Assembly (NCBI GenBank): GCA_031280435.1
Contig: JAITGS010000017.1
Location: 1-52,888 of the forward strand
DNA length: 52,888 nucleotides
Reading direction: 5' to 3'
Source: Tannerellaceae bacterium
GTDB lineage: Bacteria; Bacteroidota; Bacteroidia; Bacteroidales; Tannerellaceae
A model generated the notes under the pieces. The model did no database searches and was not told the origin of the DNA. It worked only from the letters and a program-made list of their open reading frames with translations. The stretch's first letter is position 1. Every line of letters begins with the position of its first letter. Positions 43,077 to 52,700 of the stretch are shown piece by piece. A program made the translations under genes and the position numbers.

Positions 43077-45105
43077 GTAGGGCCGGCGTATGAAGCTGGC
43101 TGAAATACAGTCGCTCGACGAATACAAACCGCGAGGCTTTTTTGCTCAGCAGCGAAAGCAGCAGAAACGGACTTTCATACATCAAATGTGCTTGAATATA
43201 GCGGTCGGATGCGTAAAACCATTCCCGTTCCAGAAGATTGAATACTCCCCCGATTTGATCGTGCCAGGTGTGCGGGAAATTGCTGCGCGTAAAATACCGG
43301 AAATCGGCAAAGTATGAAGATTGTTTGGACGAATACATGCCGGCGCTCACATGATAGTTGATTTTCTGGAGCATGCCTACGGGAATGCTCTGGTGCACAT
43401 CCGCCTCTATCCGCTCGTAATTACCTCTGCTGTTACCAACGCCCGGAAAAGCCTTGGCAAATTCTATGGAGAAGGTCGGGTAGCTTGAGTACAGATAGGT
43501 CTTTCTGCGTTTGTCGAATCTGTAATAGCTGTGCGGAGTGAACGAAAAGCCCAGGGTTACTTTGAAGTCGTTGTAGTCTTTGTTGATGATTTGCATCACG
43601 GCGTCGCCCACGCCCACGTCGAAGCGTCGCTTAACAGGGGTGCGATATTCGTAAACGGCTTCGGTCAGCAGCCGGAAGCCGTTGAACAGCTCTATGTGAT
43701 GCTTCACTTCGCCGTAGTACCTGTGGAAGTATTGCAGCTTCACGTCTTCCAGCAGCGACGAATCGGCAATCTGGTTTGCAATATCCTTCATCATTCCGGT
43801 AGAGTAACTCTGGTTGCTGTTGCCGGCCGACAGGGTTATTGCTCCCATCCTTTCGGGTAGATATTCCAGTATGCCCACTCCGCGCAGGAAAACTTCCTTT
43901 CGGCTGGTAGCAAAGCCGGCGTCGGGAATGAAGGTCAGCATCTTCTGGTTGGGATATTCCTTCCGTATCCTTAGCCTTTGCCGGAACATAATCCCGTTTG
44001 TGCGCGAGTATCCAAGCTGCGAGGGGTTGAGTATGCCGTAGTATCGTATGTAGGTATTTTTGTAATCGGCATTAATATCGCTGACGATCAGCTCGGCGAA
44101 CTTAAGGTAGCGATTGCCGTGGACGGTGTCGGGCGGGGCCTGTGCGCGCTCGGCTTCGCTTCTCTCGGCGGCTTCGTACAGGGCGGCTTCCTCGGAGCTG
44201 AGCGGCTCGCTGCGCACCTTCTCCCAGAAGGCGGGGTCGCGGATGATGGGCACCGCCTCGGCCGCAGTTGCATAATACTGCGTCAGATCATAGGATTCCG
44301 ACTGTGGAGTATTCAGATACAGCTGATCCCATCCGCGCAGCACCGACTTGTATGTGTACTTGGAAAAGTATGAGCTGTACACAACATTGCCCAGCGTTGA
44401 ATACTTTAGCGACAATGTGGCCGTTGAAGGCAGGTTGAAGTATTCAAAATCGTCGCCGAAGCTCATCTCCAGGTCGAAGTCCGAGAAATCGTAATGCCCC
44501 TTCAGATTAATCCGGGCGATTGTCCAGCTGCTGTCGGCCACGTGCATAGTTCCGCTTACGAGCTTAGGGCTCGCATGCTTTGGGATAAAGTCGACTATAA
44601 AGGTGCGCTGTCCGTTGCTTCCTTCCATAACGCTGTCCACGCGGTATTCGTAGTATTTAAAAGCCTGCTGCGTAACCGGCATCAGTATGGCATTGTCGAA
44701 AGCCGTTGGGGCGTAGATGTTGAGGTTGAGGAAGCTGATGATCTCCCGCTGCTTTTGCCGGTTCGGTATGCTGCTTCCGTTGACGGCCCGGTAGTCGTGA
44801 TAGAAGGCGTTCGGCGCTTCGAAGCGGGAGAGGCTGAGCATCTCGAACACCATGTCGCCCTCCCTTCTGTTGACGGGGAAGAGGTTGTGGGCGAACCGAA
44901 TCAGATAGTTCCTTTTGGCAATCTTCATCCGCCCCTTGATATAAACTTCGGCCTCGTAGCTTTTCAGTATGTTGCGATACTTCACCCCGTTTACGGCCAC
45001 AAGATGCATGATCGAATCCGCTTGGCCCGGGCTCGGCTTGCTTTTGCTCCAGATGCGCTCCGGAAGCAACAGCGCTATCAGCAATATGACCGTGAGGGTT
45101 CTCAA
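42955..45105 (-). CDS. DUF5686-family outer-membrane protein
   Basis: A 716-residue protein with a signal peptide (about 1-20). The N-terminal half (ILKSYEAEVYIKGRMKIAK; FIVDFIPKHASPKLVSGTMHV; SSWTIARINLKG) is typical of DUF5686 proteins. The C-terminal half is rich in alternating aromatic strands and ends GLRFAFALR, as expected of an outer-membrane barrel. The N-terminal carboxypeptidase-like (CarbopepD_reg) domain found in many family members is missing. Its 3' end overlaps the opposing DUF1460 gene by 122 bp. pnuC lies 30 bp upstream in the same direction. Function unknown. Confidence 0.8.
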   Translation of the reverse strand: MRTLTVILLIALLLPERIWSKSKPSPGQADSIMHLVAVNGVKYRNILKSYEAEVYIKGRMKIAKRNYLIRFAHNLFPVNRREGDMVFEMLSLSRFEAPNAFYHDYRAVNGSSIPNRQKQREIISFLNLNIYAPTAFDNAILMPVTQQAFKYYEYRVDSVMEGSNGQRTFIVDFIPKHASPKLVSGTMHVADSSWTIARINLKGHYDFSDFDLEMSFGDDFEYFNLPSTATLSLKYSTLGNVVYSSYFSKYTYKSVLRGWDQLYLNTPQSESYDLTQYYATAAEAVPIIRDPAFWEKVRSEPLSSEEAALYEAAERSEAERAQAPPDTVHGNRYLKFAELIVSDINADYKNTYIRYYGILNPSQLGYSRTNGIMFRQRLRIRKEYPNQKMLTFIPDAGFATSRKEVFLRGVGILEYLPERMGAITLSAGNSNQSYSTGMMKDIANQIADSSLLEDVKLQYFHRYYGEVKHHIELFNGFRLLTEAVYEYRTPVKRRFDVGVGDAVMQIINKDYNDFKVTLGFSFTPHSYYRFDKRRKTYLYSSYPTFSIEFAKAFPGVGNSRGNYERIEADVHQSIPVGMLQKINYHVSAGMYSSKQSSYFADFRYFTRSNFPHTWHDQIGGVFNLLEREWFYASDRYIQAHLMYESPFLLLSLLSKKASRFVFVERLYFSQLHTPALPIYSEAGYGIGNHIFDIALFASFSRLSYRTLGLRFAFALR

Positions 45106-45135
45106 CTCAGGATGTGCTTACACAGGCAAAGGGCT

Positions 45136-45720
45136 TCACTTGCCCTCGCCCGTAACTCCCTTAGTCCGCCAGGTATAATAGCCTGCGACGGCCAGTATCA
45201 CATAGCAGAAGTATACAATCATGGTGGGATAAAGCTCGGCGCTGTAATAGAGGTACACTGCAATACTGTCGGCAACGATCCACAGCAGCCAGTGCTCTAT
45301 AATGCGGTGCGCCAGCATCCAGGTTGCAACGAAGCCGGCGGCTGTGGTGAAGGCGTCGCCGGCCGGAAACTGCGAGTCGGTATGCCTGCTGAGCACATAA
45401 TAGGCTCCCAGAGTCGTCAGCACAATGATGAGGCCGAGCAGGGCGGCCGGCTTGGCGCCGAGATGCCTGTACTCAATCGTCCCGGCCTGCTTCGGAGCAT
45501 TGCGATACCGCCACATCCAGAAGCCGTACACACTTGCAACAACGTAGTACATCTGCAGGCTCATGTTGGCATAAAAGGCTCCGGCAAAGAATATCCAGAC
45601 GTAGAATAATGCACTCGCAAAGCCTACGATCCACATCCAGGGGTGCTGCTTCACCTGGAGCCCAACGTAAAACAGAGCTATCGTCGCTCCTATTATTTCA
45701 ATTATATCCATATTGTTCAT
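45136..45720 (-). CDS. pnuC: Nicotinamide riboside transporter PnuC family
   Basis: About 194 residues from ATG 45720 (MNNMDIIEI); an upstream ATG at 45753 and an internal one at 45711 are alternatives. Seven hydrophobic helices are apparent. WMWIVGFASALFYVWIFF, YGFWMWRYRN (the conserved WxW region) and the LLWIVADSIAVYLYY segment fit PnuC transporters, which import nicotinamide riboside or, in the PnuT subgroup, thiamine. Bacteroidota often use PnuT, so substrate is uncertain; no TPP riboswitch is seen upstream. It is probably co-transcribed with the DUF5686 gene. Confidence 0.85.
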   Translation of the reverse strand: MNNMDIIEIIGATIALFYVGLQVKQHPWMWIVGFASALFYVWIFFAGAFYANMSLQMYYVVASVYGFWMWRYRNAPKQAGTIEYRHLGAKPAALLGLIIVLTTLGAYYVLSRHTDSQFPAGDAFTTAAGFVATWMLAHRIIEHWLLWIVADSIAVYLYYSAELYPTMIVYFCYVILAVAGYYTWRTKGVTGEGK

Positions 45721-45763
45721 TAATAATACAGGCGTATTTCGCCTCGAAAGCAAACCGAATCAC

Positions 45764-45841
45764 AAAAAAAATCCCACCCCGAAAAAACATTCCGACCGGC
45801 TCACGGCCCGAACATTCTCCCCGGGTGGGATATTAAAGCTC
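45764..45841 (-). terminator. Long intrinsic terminator downstream of the aldolase gene
   Basis: On the minus strand ATCCCACCC pairs with GGGTGGGAT (plus 45833-45841 and 45771-45779) and is followed by eight T (plus A-run 45764-45771). The 53-nt apical part contains a second helix, GGCC GTGA GCCGG, flanked by TTC and GAA. It ends about 45 bp before the pnuC start. Confidence 0.75.
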
Positions 45842-45864
45842 CGACTTATGTCTCAAGGTTATAA

Positions 45865-45984
45865 GGAGGTTCTAATAATTAGATTTTTCAAGGCTTGCGA
45901 CTGAGGCAAATGCGTAGTGTACTTTAGTACATGAGCATTTTGCCGATGGAGCATAAGGAAGAAAAATCAATTATTCGAAGTTCC
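45865..45984. mobile_element. MITE-like element M, copy 3 (inverted, about 120 bp)
   Basis: The reverse complement of this segment matches copies 1 and 2 with scattered substitutions, including GTACTTTAGTACATGAGC at the centre. Ends read GGTTCTAATAATT and AATTATTCGAAGTTCC, imperfect inverted repeats. The right end touches the aldolase stop codon (TAG, plus 45984-45986). Confidence 0.82.
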
Positions 45985-46979
45985 TACAACTTGTTCGCTG
46001 AGCCGAGCACGCTCTCAATCTTGTGCTTGTACAGCTTCTTGGCATTGTCGCGAGCCGGGCCCAGATACTTGCGCGGGTCGAACTCGGCGGGCTTCTGTGC
46101 AAAGACTTCGCGCACGGCGGCCGTCATTGCAAGGCGGCTGTCGGAGTCGATATTAATCTTGCACACGGCCGACGTTGCCGCCCGGCGCAGTTGTTCCTCC
46201 GGAATACCTATGGCATCCTTAAGCGCTCCGCCGTATTTGTTGATGGTCGCAACCTCTTCCTGAGGCACCGACGAGGCTCCGTGCAGCACTATGGGGAAGC
46301 CCGGAATGCGGCGCTCTATCTCTTCGAGTATATCGAAGCGCAGCGGAGGAGGCACCAGGTTCCCCTTCTCGTCGCGAGTGCATTGCGCCGGGGTGAACTT
46401 GTTGGCGCCATGCGATGTGCCTATCGAAATGGCCAGCGAGTCGCAACCCGTTTTCGTAACGAAGTCCACAACGTCGTCGGGCTCCGTGTAGGTGTGATGC
46501 TCGGAGCTTACCTCATCCTCCACGCCGGCCAGAACGCCCAGCTCGGCCTCAACGCTTACTCCGAACTTGTGCGCATATTCAACAACCTTCTGCGTCAGCG
46601 CCACGTTCTCATCATAGGTCAGATGCGAGCCGTCTATCATAACCGACGAGAAGCCCGTATCTACGCAGCTCTTGCAGAGCTCAAAGGTATCGCCGTGATC
46701 AAGGTGAAGCACTATCTGGGGAGCCTCGCAGCCAAGTTCCTTGGCGTATGCAACGGCGCCTTCGGCCAGATACCGCAGCAGCGTTTGGTTGGCATACTTG
46801 CGTGCGCCGCTCGATACCTGAAGGATAACGGGCGAGTTGGTTTCCGCAGCTGCCTGAATGATGGCTTGGAGTTGTTCGAGATTGTTGAAGTTGAATGCCG
46901 GGATTGCATATTTTCCGGCCATTGCTCTGGCAAACATTTCTGATGTATTTACCAATCCTAAGTCTTTGTAATTTACCAT
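45984..46979 (-). CDS. fba: Fructose-bisphosphate aldolase, class II
   Basis: A 331-residue zinc-dependent aldolase of glycolysis and gluconeogenesis. LHLDHGDTFE contains the catalytic Asp and a zinc His; VMIDGSHLTYDENV, SVEAELGVLAG, AISIGTSHGANKF and VLHGASSVPQEEV are further class II signatures. Length fits. The start follows a Bacteroidota promoter (-7 at 47020-47027). Its stop abuts MITE-like copy 3 and is followed by a long terminator. Confidence 0.95.
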   Translation of the reverse strand: MVNYKDLGLVNTSEMFARAMAGKYAIPAFNFNNLEQLQAIIQAAAETNSPVILQVSSGARKYANQTLLRYLAEGAVAYAKELGCEAPQIVLHLDHGDTFELCKSCVDTGFSSVMIDGSHLTYDENVALTQKVVEYAHKFGVSVEAELGVLAGVEDEVSSEHHTYTEPDDVVDFVTKTGCDSLAISIGTSHGANKFTPAQCTRDEKGNLVPPPLRFDILEEIERRIPGFPIVLHGASSVPQEEVATINKYGGALKDAIGIPEEQLRRAATSAVCKINIDSDSRLAMTAAVREVFAQKPAEFDPRKYLGPARDNAKKLYKHKIESVLGSANKL

Positions 46980-47019
46980 AATTGTTTTACGTGTTTCGTG
47001 AATAACTTTTTAAAGTCCA

Positions 47020-47027
47020 CAAATATA
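47020..47027 (-). promoter_or_regulatory. -7 element of the aldolase promoter
   Basis: On the minus strand this reads TATATTTG, matching TAnnTTTG, 40 bp before the start codon. The leader would be about 35 nt. Confidence 0.6.
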
Positions 47028-47095
47028 AGAAATAAATTCTCCTTCGGGGCCGCAAAGCGTTCCGGCTTTCGGTATGGGAAGCTTTAACGGGCCGG

Positions 47096-48973
47096 TCAGT
47101 GCTGTTGCTCAACCAGAGTGGGAGGCTGCGAGAGCGTTCCGCCTACGTTGTACTGCTGGTTGTTGGGGAGCTCGCCTCGTCCTACGCCTTCCTGCATCAG
47201 CCGCTTGAGTTCGGGCAGATACTTGTGGTAAACGCCGCGCGGCTCAACTTTCTTGAGCTTACAAATGGATGCGGCCATACCTACAACCTCGCCCAGCATG
47301 CCGGTTGTGCGCATGAGGCGGGTGGTTCCGAGGGCCACGTGGGTGACGCTGATGTTGCGCCCGGCCATGAAAAGGTTGCCGACGTTGCGCGAGTAGAGGC
47401 AGCGATACGGGACGGGGTAGGGATAGATGGGCACGTGCTTGGCTATGGACTTGAACTCGGCTCCGGGGAAGTTGGCCGTGTTGGCCGGGTCGGGATAGTG
47501 CAGGTCGATAGTCCATGTGGTAGCTGCGGTTCCGTCTTCGTGTACAACGTTCTTGCGAAGATCATCCTCTTTAAGGATATAATCGCCCATGAGCCGACGC
47601 GACTCGCGCTTGCCCGAAACGTATGCCACCCAGCCGAGTTTCCGGTTGCGCCAGGGGTTGTTTTCCTTGTAACTGTTCTTGAGATAGCTCCAGTTGGAGT
47701 ATACAACTAAGAGGCCATAGTCGCGGATGCGTTCGAAGTCCTTCACCTGGTCGAAGTTCATGCCCGTCTCCCATGTCCATTCCCCCATCGACACCTTCTC
47801 CACGCTTTGGTCGTTGAAGCCGACGCCATAGTTGAAGGTCGGGAAGGCGGTTGGCTTGCCGCTGTCCTCCGAGTACCATTGCACGGACGCTCCCATGGTC
47901 ATGCTGTCGGCCTGTTCGGGCGCGGTAGCCTCGCCGAATTCATCGCGGCCCTCGCGTCCCATCCGATAGTCGGCCCCGGCAAGATAGCCTATGCTGCCGT
48001 CGCCCGTGCAATCGGCAAACAGAGGCGCTTCGAACCTCTGCTCTATCCCGCTTTCGATGTGCCTGGCTATGACGGCCGCTATGCGTTCGCCGTTCATGTC
48101 CACCGCGAAGGCGTGGTAGTTGGCAAAGAGGCTGATGTTAGCTTCGCCGGCTACGATAGCCTCCTTTTTATCGTCTTCGTAGAAGTCGGCCGGCTTGGCG
48201 TTGCCCTGTCGCAATGGGCCGAACTCTTTTTGCAGATTGCCGAGCGCCTTGTATGGGCCCACCTCTATTCGTCCGCCCAGGTGCACCCTCACTTCGGAGC
48301 TGTTGTTGCCTCCCAGGATAGGGCGATTGTTGAGCAGGGCCACCTTGCATCCGAGCCTTGCTGCGGACACAGCCGCACTGATTCCTGCAACTCCTCCGCC
48401 AACCACAACGAGGTCGAAGCTGCCTGCCGAAGCCGGAGCGTCGGGCATGCCCAGGGCTTTGCGCCTGAAGGCCTCAAGCTGCGGAACCGACGACGGAGGA
48501 ACGTCGCCCTTAGTGGTGGTGAAATAGATAGCGTCGCATCTGCCGTTGAATCCGGTGAGGTCGTGCAGAGCGATTGTAGCCTGCCGGTTGCGCAAGGTTA
48601 TGCTGCCGGCTTCCTGCCAAATCCAGGTCGAGCCCTGTGCTCCCAGCGTTGTGGGCAGAGTGCGACCGTTGACCGACAGGCGGAACTTGCCCGGGCCTTC
48701 GGCTTGCTTCCAGGGGGAAGTCCAGTTGAAGGTGCGCACGTAAACGTAGTAGGTTCCCGCTTCGGGGAACTCCACGGAGGTTGTAGCATTGGCAACCGGG
48801 TTTCCCATTCCGTGAGCCATAAGATAGGGCGAGCCCATCCTGTCCATGAATTGCTGGTCGACGACCCATCCGCCCTTGGCGGCGAAACTCTCGGCCTCGA
48901 CAAAAAGACTTGTAGCCGTTGCCGCCCCTGTCAGGCAGCATAGCATAAACAAAAGAATACATCTTGTTCTCAT
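47096..48973 (-). CDS. Exported FAD-dependent oxidoreductase with N-terminal sugar-binding-like domain
   Basis: About 625 residues from ATG 48973 (MRTRCILLFMLCCLTG), which begins a signal peptide; the frame extends to 49042. After export the protein starts SLFVEAESFAAKGGWVVD, a beta-sandwich of about 140 residues resembling a carbohydrate-binding module. Residues from about 185 form an FAD_oxidored domain: FDLVVVGGGVAGISAAVSAA (dinucleotide-binding GxGxxG), ILGGNNSSEVRVHLGG, DCTGDGSIGYLAGA and VGNLFMAGRNISVTHVALG near the end. Such enzymes accompany glycan-degrading genes in Bacteroidota, but no glycan gene is adjacent here. Reaction unknown. Confidence 0.8.
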   Translation of the reverse strand: MRTRCILLFMLCCLTGAATATSLFVEAESFAAKGGWVVDQQFMDRMGSPYLMAHGMGNPVANATTSVEFPEAGTYYVYVRTFNWTSPWKQAEGPGKFRLSVNGRTLPTTLGAQGSTWIWQEAGSITLRNRQATIALHDLTGFNGRCDAIYFTTTKGDVPPSSVPQLEAFRRKALGMPDAPASAGSFDLVVVGGGVAGISAAVSAARLGCKVALLNNRPILGGNNSSEVRVHLGGRIEVGPYKALGNLQKEFGPLRQGNAKPADFYEDDKKEAIVAGEANISLFANYHAFAVDMNGERIAAVIARHIESGIEQRFEAPLFADCTGDGSIGYLAGADYRMGREGRDEFGEATAPEQADSMTMGASVQWYSEDSGKPTAFPTFNYGVGFNDQSVEKVSMGEWTWETGMNFDQVKDFERIRDYGLLVVYSNWSYLKNSYKENNPWRNRKLGWVAYVSGKRESRRLMGDYILKEDDLRKNVVHEDGTAATTWTIDLHYPDPANTANFPGAEFKSIAKHVPIYPYPVPYRCLYSRNVGNLFMAGRNISVTHVALGTTRLMRTTGMLGEVVGMAASICKLKKVEPRGVYHKYLPELKRLMQEGVGRGELPNNQQYNVGGTLSQPPTLVEQQH

Positions 48974-49321
48974 AACGATACTTATATAATTATATGGTTC
49001 TTCATAATTCACAGCCTGCGCCGGCAGTTGCATGTGTGGCAAACCTACGTAAAAAAAACGGAAATCATAACGGAGCCCGTGATGCCTGCCGATACGCTAC
49101 TGCCATGTACGCCCTTCTGCTTTTTGCACCGCTACTATAATCCGGCGTCCTGCGGCAGGCACATAAAAAAACCATTGCTGTCCGGTAAAAGCAAAAAGGT
49201 ATCTCATCCCCTCATTACTCACTATGAAAATCGGTATTTGATGTTTTCGGTGATACTTCAAATAGAACGGCTCAACACGTTGATTTGCATGCGATCTTGC
49301 ATCTGAGGATATGAAAAAAGC

Positions 49322-49600
49322 TTCCGGTTGGCCGATCCCCCAAAGTGGGAAGCTCCAACCAAATTCGGTTTGCCCATCCCCCAATGTGGAAAGCTTCAAC
49401 CAAATTCGGTTTGCCCATCCCCCAAAGTGGAAAGCTTCAACCGAATTCGGTTTGCCAATCCCCCAAAGTGGGAAGCTTCAACCGAATTCGGTTTGCCCAT
49501 CCCCCAAAGTGGAAAGCTCCAACCAAATTCGGTTTGCCCATCCCCCAAAGTGGAAAGCTCCAACCAAATTCGGTTTGCCCATCCCCCAAAGGGGGTTGTA
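49322..49600. repeat. Tandem array A7, 41-bp period, 6-7 copies
   Basis: TTCGGTTTGCC (first good copy at 49364) recurs at 49405, 49446, 49487, 49528 and 49569, exactly 41 bp apart, with a degenerate copy at 49322. The unit includes CCAAATTCGGTTTGCCCATC and CCCCAAAGTGGAAAGCTT. In two copies it contains the 14-bp palindrome AACCGAATTCGGTT. Frames through it are shifted at every unit and are not taken as genes. The flanks 48974-49321 and 49601-49673 show no gene. Confidence 0.96.
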
Positions 49601-49673
49601 AAGAAACCCTGTCGGAATTGTGAAAGACAGCCCTTGTTCCTTCGCCGGATTTATTTTACCGGATGGCAATGAT

Positions 49674-49714
49674 AAAAAAACTCCCTCTATTCGCCGAAAG
49701 GGAATGAGAGGGAG
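49674..49714 (-). terminator. Intrinsic terminator of secDF
   Basis: On the minus strand CTCCCTCT pairs with AGAGGGAG (plus 49707-49714 and 49681-49688), followed by seven T (plus A-run 49674-49680). Confidence 0.85.
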
Positions 49715-49752
49715 CTGAGGCTACAAAAATTAAAAATCGGAATGTTACTGTT

Positions 49753-52700
49753 CTATTTGGTTATCGCCGCGGCTTTCTTGGCGAGCCTTCTCTTTTGTAT
49801 TTCGTATGCTATCGGGGTGGCGACAAACAGCGTTGAGTATGTTCCTATAATCACTCCGAGCAGGATGGCGAAGGTAAAGCTGCGGATGGTGCTGCCTCCT
49901 AGCGCGAAGATGCACACCACAACAAGCAAGGTTGAGAACGAGGTGTTGAACGTTCGCGCGAGAGTGGAGTTAAGCGCATCGTTTATCACCTGGAACCTGT
50001 CGCGCTTGGGGTAGAGCCCTATCGTTTCGCGGATTCGGTCGAACACCACCACGGTGTCGTTAATAGAGTATCCGATGATGGTCAGCACCGCCGCTATGAA
50101 CGTCTGATCCACCTCCATCGAGAAGGGCATTATCTTCCACAGCAGCGAGTACAGCGCTATGATGCAGAGCGTAACAATGATGACCGACACGAAGGTTCCC
50201 ACCGAGAAGGCCACATCCCTGAAGCGTATCAGTATATACAGAGCCATGAAGATCATCGCTATGATAACCGCCAGATAAGCGCTGTTCTTTATATCGTCGG
50301 CCATGCTGGGCCCCACCTTCTGCGAGCTCACTATGTGATCCTTGAATTGTTCCGCCGTTATTCCGTCGGGGAGTAGCGGCCTGAGGCCTTCGAGCATCTT
50401 GCTTTCAATCTCGGCGTCTATGCTCGGTTCGTTTTCCAGGATGCGATAGTTGGTTGACACTCTCACCTGATTGGCCTTGCCGATGGTGATAACGCTAACC
50501 GATCCGCCTTCATATTGATCCTCCAGCAGACTGCGCACGTTCTCGGTGTTAACGTCCCGGTCGAACCGCAGCGTATAGTTGCGTCCGCCGGTGAAGTCTA
50601 TACCTGAGTTAAGGCCCAGCGTGAAGAGCGATATGGCTCCGAGCACCACTATTACGACAGGAATCAGATAGCCCTTTTGCCGGTTGCCCAGGAAGTTAAT
50701 CTTGGGGTCGGTGAGGAAATTCTTGGAGAGCTTTGTAACGAACGTCAGGTTCTTAATCATGTTCTTGGCAAGCAGCGCCTCGTACACTATGCGGGTGAGG
50801 AAGACGGCCGTGAGGAAGGATGCGCACAAGCCTATGATCAGCGTAGTGGCGAAGCCCCTGATAGGTCCCGTGCCGAAGTAGAAGAGCACAATACCGGTTA
50901 TGATAGAGGTCAGGTTGGAGTCGAAGATAGCCGAGAACGCATTGCCGTATCCATCCGCAATGGCTCTTGCAAGCCCTTTCCCGGCTCGGAGCTCTTCCTT
51001 GCATCGTTCGTATATAAGCACGTTGGCGTCTATCGCCATGGCCAGCGTGAGCACCATGCCCGCTATGCCCGGCAACGTCAGAACCGCCTGGAACGATGCA
51101 AGCACTCCCATAGTAAAGAAGATGTTGACCACCAGAGCGCCGTTCGCTATCATTCCCGGTACCACCCCGTACACGATGCACATATAAATCATGAGCACCA
51201 CTAAGGCCACGATGAAGGAGATGACGCCGGCGTTGATGGCCGCCTGTCCGAGCGACGGGCCCACCACATCCTCCTGCACTATATCAACCGAGGCGGCCAT
51301 CTTGCCCGACTTGAGCACGTTCGCCAAGTCCTTCGCCTCCTCAGGCGTATACGAGCCGGTGATCTGCGAGCGTCCGCCGGGGATTTCGCCGAGCACGTTG
51401 GGAGCCGAGTAAACCATGTTGTCGAGCACAATGGCGATAGCCTTGTTCACGTTGTCCTTCGTGAGCCGTGCCCAGGCCTTAGCGCCTTCCGCGTTCATAG
51501 TCATGCTCACCTCCTGGCGGTTGCTGCTGCGTCCCAGCTGGTCTTGCGAGAAGTCCGCCGTAGCATCGGTAACAACATCTCCGCTCAGGGCAGGAGTGCC
51601 GTCGCGGTTGGTTTGCCTGATAGCATACAGTTCGTATATGCCGTTATCATTGATAGCCTTCACGCCCCATTTGAAAACCAAGTTGCGCGGCAAGAGATCC
51701 TTCACCTGCTTCATGGCCAGCAGCTCGTCGATCTTCTGCATGTCGGTTGAAGCCGCGTGTCCGACGATAGGCCCCGGATAGGGCTGCCCGGTTGTTTCGG
51801 CCATCATCGGTATGAGGCGGCTGAACAGCGGATTTTGCTTGCGATATTCTTCCTGGCTTTTGGTTTGCACCGCAGTAGAGTCGGAAAGTTGAGCCAGCAG
51901 CGAGTCGGCCTCATTCACGTTGGCCTCCGTAGCGGGCTGTTCGATGTCGGGCAGCTCAGTCGTAGCGGCAGTTGCGGTCGAATCTGCGGGAGCCGACTGC
52001 CTCTCCAGCGAAGCCAGCAGCTGGTTCGCCTCCATCATCGCCTGGGCTATTTCGGGGAAGCTGAAGGTTTCCCAGAACTCCAGGTTGGCGCTGGCCTGCA
52101 ACAACCTCCGCACGCGCTCCGTCTCTTTCACGCCGGGCAGCTCCACGAGGATGCGGCCGGTCGTCTCAAGGCGCTGGATGTTTGGCGACACAACGCCGAA
52201 GCGGTCAATACGTGTGCGCAGTACGTTGAAGGAATTGTCGATAGCGCTCTTCAGCTCGCTCTTCAGTACCGAGATAACCTGCGCGTCCGAACTTTGAGCC
52301 GTGATGCGGTCTCTGAGGTCGAATGTGCTGAAGACGGCAGCCAGCCGAGCCTGCGGATCAAGCTTTTTATACTCTTCGGCAAAGAGGTCGATGAAGTCGC
52401 TTTGGCTGGTAGACTGCCTCTTGCGGGCCAGCTCCAGAGCCTGGTTGAAATTCTCGTCCATGTTGTTGTTCGATATGGCGCGAATCACTTCGGCAACGTT
52501 CAGCTCCAGAATGACGTTCATGCCGCCCTTTAAGTCGAGCCCTAACGTTATCTCCATTTCGCGGCACTCCTTAAGCGAGTAGCCCGGCAAGAATGACAAG
52601 CCCGGCCAAACCCTTTTTGTTGCTAACGAGTCCAGATAAAAACTCTCTTTCTCAGGATCTCCTTGCGCATATTCAACAGCCTTGTTGTTGTAATGTGCCG

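Noticed and set aside
44494-45609. A 371-residue plus-strand frame across DUF5686 and pnuC
   Set aside because: It spans two opposing well-supported genes and has no domain resemblance. The same reasoning applies to frames at 35133-36074, 46023-46943 and 47807-48943.
45721-45983. TPP or NAD riboswitch upstream of pnuC
   Set aside because: Conserved TPP elements such as CTGAGA and ACCTGATC are absent. The structure seen is fully explained as a terminator plus MITE-like copy 3.
4375-49600. CRISPR arrays
   Set aside because: Units are contiguous without unique spacers, and no cas gene is present in the window.
49311-49672. Three overlapping plus frames with PKWKAS-type repeats
   Set aside because: The same repeat is read in three frames, as expected from a non-coding 41-bp array (A7).
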